A DNA stretch of 39,324 nucleotides from the IMG/VR virus record IMGVR_UViG_3300040801_002623, positions 1 to 39,324 of that record; one strand, 5' to 3'. Under the pieces are notes generated by a model. The model searched no databases. It was not told the origin of the DNA and saw only the letters and a program-made list of their open reading frames with translations. The translations under genes and the position numbers were made by a program. Shown here piece by piece: positions 12,328 through 20,900 of this stretch. Position 1 is the stretch's first letter. Every line of letters starts with the position of its first letter. Origin of the DNA: a virus.

Positions 12328-12707
12328 TTGTCTTTCTCCTCATTGCATGATTCTGATAATTTTTTATATACTTCGTAATTTTCCTTAGCCTCTTTGATCA
12401 TGTTTCCTATTTTTGGGTCTTTTGATATAATAGATTCCAGTATTGATTCAAACATTTCCATTTTATTTCGTAATTCTTTTATATCTTCAAATGCATCATA
12501 CACAATGTCCCCGCTACTAACCCAACTATACCCGGTGTTATCAGAACTAGTAACATAAATATCTCCACTGGTCGAAGAATACCAAGTAGTTTCGTCGGAT
12601 AGTGTTATGTCAGATGTCATTGAGATACCGCTCCCAAAGGTGACATTTTCAATTTCAGTAAAATGTTCCTCGTTATTGTTGGTGTTATTAGTATTATTAT
12701 CACTCAT
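12324..12707 (-). CDS. Hypothetical protein: Asn-rich head, repeats, helical tail
   Basis: 127 residues. An Asn-rich N-terminus (NNTNNTNNNEE) is followed by a Ser/Thr/Gly-rich middle with two related units (WYSSTSGDIYV and YSWVSSGDIVY). The C-terminal helical stretch (about 75-120) is rich in Glu, Lys, Met and Ile and could form a coiled coil. This looks like a small trimeric virion or fibre-associated protein; I do not recognise a family. AGGA lies 8 nt before the ATG, and the start overlaps the previous gene by 8 nt. Confidence 0.65.
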   Translation of the reverse strand: MSDNNTNNTNNNEEHFTEIENVTFGSGISMTSDITLSDETTWYSSTSGDIYVTSSDNTGYSWVSSGDIVYDAFEDIKELRNKMEMFESILESIISKDPKIGNMIKEAKENYEVYKKLSESCNEEKDK

Positions 12708-13320
12708 GTAGGTGTCCTTTAATTATCCCGGTTGTCATATATATAGTCTTGTTATTCAAATTGTAATTTGTGTTTATCGTTTTGTTAGCTATTAGTTCTG
12801 TTAAATTTATCACTATTGTTTCTAATAAAAAATTAGGGTTTAGGTAGGGGGTGACGTAAAAATATATCTTTTGATTTGTTTGATACGCCCCCGCTTCTAC
12901 TTGATTTAAATTTTCCAATTTAAATTCAATAACATTGTTGCTTAGCTGGGTAACCGATATATAAGGATAATCGGCAGTTTGTGTTTTTAACATTTGGTAT
13001 TTATGTGTGTTAAAAATAACATACTGCAACGCTGGGTCATATCTAAATATGTTGTATTTTCCTGTTCTGTCATCCAATACAAGCTTTGCGTTAAATAAAT
13101 CTTCTTCTCCAGACAGATAAGGCAATACATCATCGTATGTTAATATTTTGTGCTCGAATTTATCTGCCATACTTAGATCTTCATTCGGACTCAAGCACTT
13201 TATGTAAAAATTCTCATCGTGATAGACAACAAATGTGCGTTGGATGTTTGTTTTTTCTGCAGAGAGCAATTGTTGAAATAATTTTTTTTCTAGTTGGTGG
13301 GGGTCTATTTTATCTGTCAT
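12700..13320 (-). CDS. Hypothetical virion-type protein
   Basis: 206 residues from ATG 13320. The longer reading from 13350 is rejected because GGAG lies 7 nt before 13320. Mixed alpha/beta composition with an N-terminal helix (HQLEKKLFQQLLSAEK), a central Tyr/Asp-rich portion and a beta-rich C-terminus rich in Asn. No motif recognised. It overlaps the glycosyltransferase gene upstream by 11 nt and the small gene downstream by 8 nt, so it is translated as part of this operon. Possibly a tail or fibre attachment protein, by position only. Confidence 0.65.
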   Translation of the reverse strand: MTDKIDPHQLEKKLFQQLLSAEKTNIQRTFVVYHDENFYIKCLSPNEDLSMADKFEHKILTYDDVLPYLSGEEDLFNAKLVLDDRTGKYNIFRYDPALQYVIFNTHKYQMLKTQTADYPYISVTQLSNNVIEFKLENLNQVEAGAYQTNQKIYFYVTPYLNPNFLLETIVINLTELIANKTINTNYNLNNKTIYMTTGIIKGHLHE

Positions 13321-14161
13321 AATTGTTCTCCAAAACACCAACAATGTCATCGGTCAACCATTCATCTTTGTGATAATGGAACGGATGTTTTTGTATATAA
13401 TTATTGATTTGTATATTGCCGTTTTCATGGACATACGACCGAAAATGTGTCGGCCAATCGTCAGTCAGGTACTTTGGGCTGACGTTTTGCATTAGGCTTT
13501 TCATGTGCACGAAGGTAGGATATCTATACGCTGTTGTTTCGACGCTGTAATTTCCCAATAACTTAGCGGCCAATGCGTATGCAACGTCCCCACTTAACCG
13601 AGGTTTATTTTTCGATACGAGAAATTTGGTAGTAAAAAACTCATAATTATGGAAAATTATATCTACCATTCTAAACATTTCGGCTGATTTTTTTGTTTTT
13701 TGAAAATAGAAAAATCCAGTATAAATGTTAGGTAAATCATTATTTTCAAATAATTCTCTATACGCAGTGCCGGTCGATAATTCACCACGATACGTTAAAA
13801 CTTGCGTAGTAAATAAAATATCAAACTTAGCCATAAATTCCCACCAATGCGAGATATCAGTCGTAAATAGCATATCAGTATCCAATGCCACTGTTTCATC
13901 GTAAGGCGACATGTAATAGTACTTCCATTTGTTGTGTATTTTCCACTCAAATCCTTCTGCTGCATCTCCCCATGGAATTTCAATTATGTTATGAAATACT
14001 TTTCGATATTTTTCTGGAACTAAGGTTTTATTTTCGACGCAAATGGAAATATTTCTTATCGAGGTTTGTGTATTTTTTATACTTAACGCCAGCGCGTATG
14101 CTTGACGAATATAGTCAACTGTGCTGTTATTCTGGGCCAATACCAAATATCCTCTGCTCAT
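13310..14161 (-). CDS. GT8-like glycosyltransferase
   Basis: 283 residues. MSRGYLVLAQNNSTVDYIRQA is the first strand and helix of a GT-A fold. SPYDETVALDTDM places a DxD metal site at D94/D96, and a late His-rich end (HPFHYHKDEW) may supply the additional metal ligand seen in family 8 enzymes. It is clearly paralogous to the upstream gene 14158-15021 (same N-terminal MSxRGxLVxA-NN and (S/T)PYDET-D-D blocks). Likely a retaining sugar transferase using a nucleotide sugar; acceptor unknown. Start overlaps the previous stop as ATGA, with GAGGGGG upstream. Confidence 0.75.
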   Translation of the reverse strand: MSRGYLVLAQNNSTVDYIRQAYALALSIKNTQTSIRNISICVENKTLVPEKYRKVFHNIIEIPWGDAAEGFEWKIHNKWKYYYMSPYDETVALDTDMLFTTDISHWWEFMAKFDILFTTQVLTYRGELSTGTAYRELFENNDLPNIYTGFFYFQKTKKSAEMFRMVDIIFHNYEFFTTKFLVSKNKPRLSGDVAYALAAKLLGNYSVETTAYRYPTFVHMKSLMQNVSPKYLTDDWPTHFRSYVHENGNIQINNYIQKHPFHYHKDEWLTDDIVGVLENNYDR

Positions 14162-15021
14162 ACTACCCCCTCTAGTTTGTCTGCAAATTTAAGTAGTGAC
14201 CATTTATTCATGATATGGATGTCTCTCCCAACGGTTCGGGTTGCCAAATTGTTTTGTGTTTCTTTATTGTAGGCATTTATTATTATTGCACCATCGGGAG
14301 AAACATCGTAAATTTCGTCAGTATCAAACGCGCTTAATAGGCCGTTGCCGGGCAAACGAGTTGATACTGGCAATATATTTCCGAAATTTTGCATCATATG
14401 CAGCGCAATCGAAAAAGCATAGTCGTTTCTGAACATATGTGATGGCAGATCATACAGATCTACATAAAAGGGATAATTCTCTACCACGTGCCTTACGAAA
14501 GAGAACAGTTGTTCATTTTGTGTTGTTTTTTTGAAATACACCACAGTAGCCCAATACATGTTTATGCCGGTCGGACCTATGTGTCTTTCGACTGACTTCC
14601 TAGAGAACATAATTTCTTTACATCGATCCTCTATCATTAGATCAGAGCTTGCTCCCCAGCACCCAGCCAACAAATTACTCTGTATAAGGTAATCCGAATC
14701 AATTAGTAAAGTTTCGTCATATGGGGTTGCTTGGTATGCGGTATGACGAGATTTATTGTTGAATGATAGCTGAACGGGTTTGTTTTTGCCACTTCCATAC
14801 AAACGTTTGTTATGAGATTCCACCACCGCGTCATCTAACACAACAATGTTATCAAACAGCGAAGCAACGGCGTTGGAGGATTGAAAAGTATTAGAATCTG
14901 TTACTAAAGTAACCGGCACGTTTAAAAAACGTTTTATTAATGTTGTGTTAAGTGTAGCGATGCGTAAATAATCAATTTGCTGATTATTATGAGCATACAC
15001 TAATGCGCCTCTATTGCTCAT
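14158..15021 (-). CDS. GT8-like glycosyltransferase (paralog)
   Basis: 287 residues. Same architecture as its downstream neighbour: MSNRGALVYAHNNQQIDYLR, then TPYDETLLIDSDYL with a DxD site at D108/D110. The rest is diverged, and the His-rich end is less clear (GRDIHIMNKW). The pair probably arose by tandem duplication and may act successively on one acceptor. It overlaps the upstream small gene by 11 nt. Confidence 0.75.
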   Translation of the reverse strand: MSNRGALVYAHNNQQIDYLRIATLNTTLIKRFLNVPVTLVTDSNTFQSSNAVASLFDNIVVLDDAVVESHNKRLYGSGKNKPVQLSFNNKSRHTAYQATPYDETLLIDSDYLIQSNLLAGCWGASSDLMIEDRCKEIMFSRKSVERHIGPTGINMYWATVVYFKKTTQNEQLFSFVRHVVENYPFYVDLYDLPSHMFRNDYAFSIALHMMQNFGNILPVSTRLPGNGLLSAFDTDEIYDVSPDGAIIINAYNKETQNNLATRTVGRDIHIMNKWSLLKFADKLEGVV

Positions 15022-15370
15022 CTGTCAAGTCTAATATGCTTTTTACATCGCGGGATTGTTTCAATTTCTCATATTCTTCATGATATGAATTGGTGACTCT
15101 GAAGTATATATCTAGTAGCTCATCGAGAAATTCTTTCAAGTTGACTTTTATTGGATGGTCATTTACATCTAATAAAACCAGTGTTTCTACTGGCCGCAGC
15201 TGAGAAACAGAAAAAACAAACGATATTAGTTCCCTATTTACTACAAAACTCCCCCCATTGTGGAAGAGTGTTAATTCCGCTAATCCTTTGTCTTTAGCAA
15301 GCATTATTTGATTGGTTAGCGTGTCGCGGTAATGTGTGAATTCAAAAATTTCTTCTAAGCGTTTATCCAT
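15011..15370 (-). CDS. Small hypothetical protein, first gene after a terminator
   Basis: 119 residues, mostly helical and acidic, with a central beta segment (LTLFHNGGSFVVN) and a C-terminal helix. Small proteins with an F-x-x-T-x-x-R-x-x-x-x-N-Q start occur in T4-like marine phages, but I cannot name this one. Its ATG directly follows the seven-T tail of a strong hairpin (minus-strand reading). The only candidate ribosome-binding site, AGCAGGA, forms part of the hairpin's 3' arm, so its translation may depend on whether the hairpin folds. Confidence 0.7.
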   Translation of the reverse strand: MDKRLEEIFEFTHYRDTLTNQIMLAKDKGLAELTLFHNGGSFVVNRELISFVFSVSQLRPVETLVLLDVNDHPIKVNLKEFLDELLDIYFRVTNSYHEEYEKLKQSRDVKSILDLTDEQ

Positions 15371-15371
15371 A

Positions 15372-15414
15372 AAAAAATCCTGCTATATTTAATGTAATTA
15401 TAGCAGGATTTTTT
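15372..15414. terminator. Bidirectional intrinsic terminator overlapping a ribosome-binding site
   Basis: Arms 15376-15387 (AATCCTGCTATA) and 15399-15410 are perfectly complementary over 12 bp, extendable to 16 bp by the flanking A/T runs, with an 11-nt loop. A T-run follows on each strand: 15409-15414 on plus and 15377-15371 on minus. In the leftward direction it ends the transcript coming from the baseplate and fibre genes. The ATG of the next gene (15370) begins directly after the T-run. Confidence 0.85.
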
Positions 15415-15437
15415 ATAAAAGTCAATGACTTGGGGGA

Positions 15438-16352
15438 TTATCCTCCCGCTGACAATTCCGTTACAGTAGTAAATGTAGGGGACGTTATCGTAAAAACTCC
15501 GGTAGATCTTTTTTCATCAATATAGGAAGTTATTGTTCCATCTGGATTCCCTCCACTACCAGACGTATCAAAGGTTACTAAAAAGCTGACAACGTCTTTA
15601 GTAGCATCAACAAATTTGGCTTCTACCGTATAACTGTCGTCCGGGTAGCCAGTCGGTGATTTAGTCAATATGGTTTGATATGTGGTCGTTAGATCATAAA
15701 AGCCCGTAGTTGAACCCACTCCCTCCGTCGAAGAAGTTGACGTATGGTCCATCCACACCGTACCTAGACCAGACAGCGTGTTTGTAATGTTTGTGTTGGT
15801 GTCAATCGCTGAACCTCCGGTCCTGCTAGCAGAAAGCCTAATTTGGCCACCTGTGTTAAAAAAGTATCTAGCGTCATCGTATGATCCAAAATCTACTGTA
15901 AATTCATGAACAATAGGAATACTCCACGATGTTGTTCTTTGAGATTGCAATTTTGTGCCGTTGGTCGTTATCGTAGCATTAGAAAACGCTATGGTAAGTC
16001 GATTAGACACGATGTTGTTGATGATGGCCGTAGTTCCCGTAAGTCCATCGCTGAACGCGTCAATGATGTCTCCTGTCGCAACGGAAGTCGGCACATCACC
16101 AATGGCTGTTCCTTGGTGTTGAGCACAATCGGCTATTCGACTAAACATTACGTTCCATTGGGTGGCAGTGATTGTCTCGCCTGCCGCAACTGAGTTGGGT
16201 GGCGCGGTGAACTGACCATATCCTTTGTTTGCATCTGTTTCAACAGCAGAACCGGCATTTTCGTCTCCATAAATCGAATTGACTAACTCCAACATGGTGT
16301 TATAATCCGGGTCGCTGTTGGCGGTTATAATTTGACCATCAGCGTAAACCAT
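15438..16352 (-). CDS. Virion/fibre-type structural protein
   Basis: 304 residues. Thr/Ser/Gly-rich, beta-type composition throughout, with an N-terminal helical part (YNTMLELVNSIYG, then ITATQWNVMFSRIADCAQHQG) that looks like an assembly or neck region. The C-terminal part contains long stretches of alternating polar and hydrophobic residues typical of fibres or appendage shafts. I know similar proteins as 'virion structural protein' in marine T4-like phages but cannot name a T4 counterpart. It starts within the previous stop (TAATG) with a TAGGAG site. Last gene before the terminator at 15372-15414. Confidence 0.75.
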   Translation of the reverse strand: MVYADGQIITANSDPDYNTMLELVNSIYGDENAGSAVETDANKGYGQFTAPPNSVAAGETITATQWNVMFSRIADCAQHQGTAIGDVPTSVATGDIIDAFSDGLTGTTAIINNIVSNRLTIAFSNATITTNGTKLQSQRTTSWSIPIVHEFTVDFGSYDDARYFFNTGGQIRLSASRTGGSAIDTNTNITNTLSGLGTVWMDHTSTSSTEGVGSTTGFYDLTTTYQTILTKSPTGYPDDSYTVEAKFVDATKDVVSFLVTFDTSGSGGNPDGTITSYIDEKRSTGVFTITSPTFTTVTELSAGG

Positions 16353-17170
16353 TATTTAACTCCTACAACTGCTAATACTTTTCCATCTTTGCTGTCTTCT
16401 AATGCTCGTCCAAATACCGCAAAGGGAGACACCGCGTTGAGATCTGCAACTGCTTTGGCCTTTCCCGGAACCGAAGAAGAAACCAACCTCTCTCCTCGCT
16501 TGACATCTCCTTCGACACCAACATAAATCCGGCCAACCATACCAATTTTGGGGTGGGTTTCGTCGGGACCGGCTTCTGCATTTAATAGAGTTCCCGGCAT
16601 TTCGCTGACAACACCGAATACATCGGGGTCAGCTTCGTCGGCTGTTATAGTAACTTCGTTTTCTCCGCCCAGTTTCACTAACGTTCCGGGGAGATAATGG
16701 TCGTCTGCATGATATCTTTCCGCCAAGTCAGCATAGCGAGCTTGGGTCGCAATACCGTTTAAATTACCGTGGAACGTGTTGGCATAAACGTTGCAGAACT
16801 TAAGTGAGCTAGACCCAATGTCCGAGTATGGGGGGTTAGTGCCGCAGTCTTCCGCCGGAAGCAGGTGTCCGCCAATAACAAAATCTCCGTCAGCGGCACC
16901 ACTCAGCATAGATTCCCAAGCGGTTCCGTTGTAAACTTTCATAACAGTGTTGCCAGTATCATACCACTGTTGTCCAACAACGGGGTCGCTTGGCTCGGTT
17001 GAGTTAGCAAAATGTTCCATTAAATGAACAAAATTGGTTGCTATCTGTTCGCCATACCCCTGTGTGTTTTTGCCAACTAAACCAATGCTTAGTGCCGGGG
17101 TGGAATTAATTGAGCCGTCTTCAACTGTGATATCAGTCACGCCGTCGGATCGAGTAATTGTATATGTCAT
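16352..17170 (-). CDS. Tail-fibre/appendage-type structural protein
   Basis: 272 residues. The N-terminal part has a short pattern known from phage fibre proteins: YGEQIATNFVHLMEHF, then PVVGQQWYDT and KVYNGTAWESM (a 'G-x-x-W-Y-D-T ... YNG-x-x-W' motif for attachment). The C-terminal part (LAERYHADDHYLPGTLVKLG through RIYVGVEGDVKRGERLV) resembles the tip or assembly domain of phage appendages. No clear autocleavage residues can be assigned. Preceded by a pair of AATAAATA motifs and an AGGAAA site 12 nt before the ATG. Followed by the fibre-type gene 15438-16352. Confidence 0.75.
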   Translation of the reverse strand: MTYTITRSDGVTDITVEDGSINSTPALSIGLVGKNTQGYGEQIATNFVHLMEHFANSTEPSDPVVGQQWYDTGNTVMKVYNGTAWESMLSGAADGDFVIGGHLLPAEDCGTNPPYSDIGSSSLKFCNVYANTFHGNLNGIATQARYADLAERYHADDHYLPGTLVKLGGENEVTITADEADPDVFGVVSEMPGTLLNAEAGPDETHPKIGMVGRIYVGVEGDVKRGERLVSSSVPGKAKAVADLNAVSPFAVFGRALEDSKDGKVLAVVGVK

Positions 17171-17198
17171 TTTAAATATTTCCTATATTAATATAAAC

Positions 17199-17213
17199 TA
17201 TTTATTATTTATT
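17199..17213 (-). promoter_or_regulatory. Two overlapping late-promoter-like motifs (AATAAATA)
   Basis: On the minus strand AATAAATA occurs at 17213-17206 and 17206-17199, the nearer copy 28 nt before the ATG of the fibre gene at 17170. They lie in a 50-nt intergenic gap. Confidence 0.5.
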
Positions 17214-17220
17214 TTACCTG

Positions 17221-17793
17221 TTATTCTGCACTTCCCATCTGTATCCTGATGGTATATTCTATTTCAAATATTCTATTGAGTGCTTTTTGAACGGGATGAA
17301 AAATAACATGGGTTATCAATAGCCCACCGCCAGTCTCTATACCCAATTCATCAAATACGTAATCTCCGTCATTATTTAACGCGGTATCGGTCGTATCTTG
17401 CCCAGTAGGCTCTCCATATGCTAATGTTGCATTAAAATTAATATCAGCATAGTTGGTGTTGGTCAAACTCACAGTAATGTTGTTGTCGTCATCGTTGATA
17501 GACATGTCTTTGCTGTATGTTTGATTATACAGTGCGGCATTTTCGTCTCTGAGTGTGGTTACATTGGGGCTTCTGTAAGAAATCTCTCCTGTAGAAACAA
17601 CACTGGTCCCCCCGTTGCCGAAAACCATATATCTAGCATGGCCCGAATCATATGCAGCCAACGACAGCGCCACTGCTGCTGACAAATTACCAAAATGGAT
17701 AGCGTTTTTCTTTTCAACCAATACATTGCCGGTATTGGCATCTTTTATTTTCAAAAAACCTTCCGCAGAATCAATTAATGTTGTGGAAATCAT
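17221..17793 (-). CDS. Virion structural protein (beta-type)
   Basis: 190 residues. Starts with MISTTLIDSAEGFLKIKDA, then a hydrophobic helix (LSAAVALSLAAY) and a Gly-rich MVFGNGGTSVVSTGEISYRS block that I associate with structural proteins of T4-like marine phages following the baseplate genes. The C-terminal beta segment ends IEYTIRIQMGSAE. Begins directly after the small basic gene 17795-17920 (stop TAA, one base, ATG; GAGGATAAT upstream). Specific T4 equivalent unclear; could be a short-fibre or baseplate accessory protein (gp8-gp11 neighbourhood). Confidence 0.7.
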   Translation of the reverse strand: MISTTLIDSAEGFLKIKDANTGNVLVEKKNAIHFGNLSAAVALSLAAYDSGHARYMVFGNGGTSVVSTGEISYRSPNVTTLRDENAALYNQTYSKDMSINDDDNNITVSLTNTNYADINFNATLAYGEPTGQDTTDTALNNDGDYVFDELGIETGGGLLITHVIFHPVQKALNRIFEIEYTIRIQMGSAE

Positions 17794-17794
17794 A

Positions 17795-17920
17795 TTATCC
17801 TCTTTTATTTAAAATTTCTTTTTTAGAAGTTTTGTCGGTAATAATAAAACTATCAGCAGCTGTTCCCACAACCTTTTCGTTGGGTTTTTTGGGGTTAGCT
17901 TTTTGTTCTTTTTTACTCAT
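17795..17920 (-). CDS. 41-residue Lys-rich protein between virion genes
   Basis: Short ORF: MSKKEQKANPKKPNEKVVGT, then a small hydrophobic strand SFIITD and a basic tail (KTSKKEILNKRG). Has a GAGAAG site 5 nt before the ATG and ends one base before the next gene, so it fits the operon as a real gene. Lys-rich N-terminus, no Cys or Trp. Likely a small virion or assembly-associated peptide, perhaps DNA- or glycan-binding by charge; unrecognised. Confidence 0.6.
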   Translation of the reverse strand: MSKKEQKANPKKPNEKVVGTAADSFIITDKTSKKEILNKRG

Positions 17921-17931
17921 ATTATCTTCTC

Positions 17932-17939
17932 TATTTATC
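17932..17939 (-). promoter_or_regulatory. Late-promoter-like motif (GATAAATA)
   Basis: Exact copy of the motif on the minus strand in the gap between the giant baseplate gene and the small gene at 17920. It is only 11 nt before that ATG, closer than other copies; it could serve the 17793 gene instead. Confidence 0.4.
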
Positions 17940-17965
17940 ATACAAACAAAATCAAATTTCTAAAA

Positions 17966-20900
17966 TTAGCATTTACTCAGGAATCTAGTTTGATAATCAG
18001 TTAAATCATTCGTAGAATGAAGGTTCTTATTATACCCTATATTAAATGAATTAGAGCTTTTGGCGTCATACACTATGTCTCCGGCGGGATGCGCTGCTGG
18101 TGTAGACGTTCCATCCACCCCTCTGACTAAATTTTGCAACAGCAGTGTAGCTCCGGAATCATCGTAATCATGGTATGCTATTAGTTCACCATTGATCCAT
18201 ACAAATCCCGGAGATGACAATGTTGCTTCTTTAAATCCAGTAGATCCGATGTTATCTAATTCTATTTCGTAATCGTCGCTGTTGAGGTCGATAACCAACG
18301 TACCCGATTCATTCGAACATAGTCGATATCCAACATCATGACCAAGCGGGTTTAGATGATATTTAAACATGAATGGGTCGGGTAAATCACCAGTAGTTAA
18401 ATCATAATCAACAGTAATTACAGCATCAGCATCAATTAATTCGTTGACTTTAACTCCAATATCAGTGTCCCAAAGCGGAGCATTGCATCCACAACACGGA
18501 TCCCAACCCCAATCGTTAGCAGTGACTTCTTTAACAGTTATGTTATCAATTTCTCCCACAAAGTCATCCGATGCACGTAGTACAATATCTGTGCTGGCCG
18601 AGTCTAGCGTTACGATAGCGGTTAAGGTTCCGGTATCAGACAGTGTCCCTGCCGTTTCGTCTCCCACGAGCATCGTAATGGTGCCCGTGGTATGGCTCGT
18701 GACTTCCATGCTACATGAATATGATGTATATTGTGTCAGTGCACCAACCTGAGATAAATCTGCAATCGCAGATTGAGTTCCGTCGGACACTGCCACCCCA
18801 CCCGCTATAGACCAATTGGTGTCTTTTGTCCAGTCACTATCCGCATCGAACGTTCCATTAGTCACCAATTCGCTTCCCGTAATGGCAGTATCATCGTCCC
18901 AGCTGTGGTTTACTATTTCCAAGTTGCTAGTCGAAACCAAAACCTCGTCGTTGAACACTTCAATTGTCGCAGTGTCGATGTTTGCATTTGGTAACCAATA
19001 TATTTGCCCTGCGGAAGTTTCTGTTGCAACACAACGATACAATTCTCTCGTAATGGTTATTACCAGATCTTCATTAGCGTGTAATGGAACAAATTCTTCG
19101 GGAACATTGTCTAGCGCATATGGTTCTAAGAAAGATCCGCCATCAAACGGCAGTATATCATATACTTGTGTTTCAGAAAGCGCCGACGGAATGTCTTCAT
19201 CTAAGAAAACTAAAGCATTAATGCTACTGTCATACGAGAAATTATAATATTGTTTGTCATCGACAAAAACGTATGGACCGGCATCTATTTCGTTCCATGT
19301 CGGAGTAAAGTCAAGATACACAACGTTACCAGCTACCATTTTGACCTGTATATAGGTTACGTCTCCGATAAAATCAACATCCGCTCTTAAGTCAAAGTCA
19401 GTCTCGCTATCCGAAATAATTGTCTCGGTATATGTGCCATTTGCATTAATTGCAGTTCCCAACTTGCCACCAATTACCGGGGTTAATTCACCAGAAATAT
19501 AATTTTCGACAGTGAATATTACTTCGTACGAGTTTCCCTCCCTTGGAGTAATGGTTTGACTTAGATCGCTAATGTCCGTTTGTGAGCCATCACATGACGC
19601 CGCGTTACTCGCGATAGACCACCCATTTCCGGCTGTCCAATTGGATGCTGATATGAAAGTTGGGTCAGTTATTAGATTTAGACTTGGCAAAGTCATGTCC
19701 GGATCAATGAGATTGAATTGTTCTTCTATAGCCAACGTGTAGTCTGAAGCGCTATAATATGTAATGGGCATATCCCCGTCCCACGGATGATCATATGTTC
19801 CGTTGGTATATTGATCCCAGTCTCCAGCATCCCAAGGGTAAGTTGGAGATAATAATGAATATGCATTCCTAGTGTAGTAATTGCCAGAACAATCTGTATC
19901 AAAGATGTTTAATTCGGCAGATGTGCCAGACCCCGTACCCAAATAATACAGGGACACTGGGTTAGTTGGGTTGACCGTGTAATTTCCCCCGCTGATAACA
20001 CTGAATGTGTTTATGCCCCCCAAGGCATCAACCTCCGTCACCTCAATAGACATTGGTGTTCCTATGCCTCCAGCAACGTATAAAATGTCGCCCAATTCGT
20101 ATGACCGACCTTTCGTTACAACGGCTCCTACTTTACATGCGACTCTATTATATGTTAGTAATATTCTTTTGTTTGGAAATTCAGACGCATATCCCATGAC
20201 ATCTTCAACACCAGCGGATCTGCTAATGCTGTAGTCTCTAATTTTGGTTCGATATGGTTTAACAGATTCAATATAGTCAATAATGTTTTCTGTTTGATCA
20301 AGGACCAAATATGGTTCTTGTGTCAACTCAATCCCGCTCTGTTTCATGGTGAGGTAGGTTGACTTGAATACCCAATCGTTGTTTTTCTGCTCAGTTAGCG
20401 CATAATTTAACATGGCAAAAAAGAATTTATTCTTGTATATTTTGTAATCGCCTATGAAAATATTGTCTAAAATAAATTCAATATTTTCTCTTAGTTCAAA
20501 AACTCTGTCAATTCTTGCAATTGCTGACGGATCGTATAACACCTCTTGAAATTCTATAGTGCTAAATTCTCTAGCAATGACATTGTATTCTTGGTCTTCC
20601 AACGAATATACATAATATGCAATGTCAGTGTCGCTCTCCTTCACCTTTATAATTTCATTAGGCAACAATTGCTTGAGATTTTCCAACGCAACAACACTAG
20701 ATACCTGCCTTGAGGGGGTAACCGTTTCAGTTGACCATCCGTCTGCGTACCACGTAGCCCATTTCCATACACCTAGCGTAGAATCTTCTGACCCAAACGT
20801 TTCCTCCCATACAGGGAATTCTTGTTTCACCGATATGTTGCTTAATAAGTCGTTCATGACAAAAACAAAAACTTCCCTAGCATATAACATATTAGTAAAC

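Noticed and set aside
18816-19247. 143-codon plus-strand frame
   Set aside because: Antisense to the second carbohydrate-binding-like module; no start signals.
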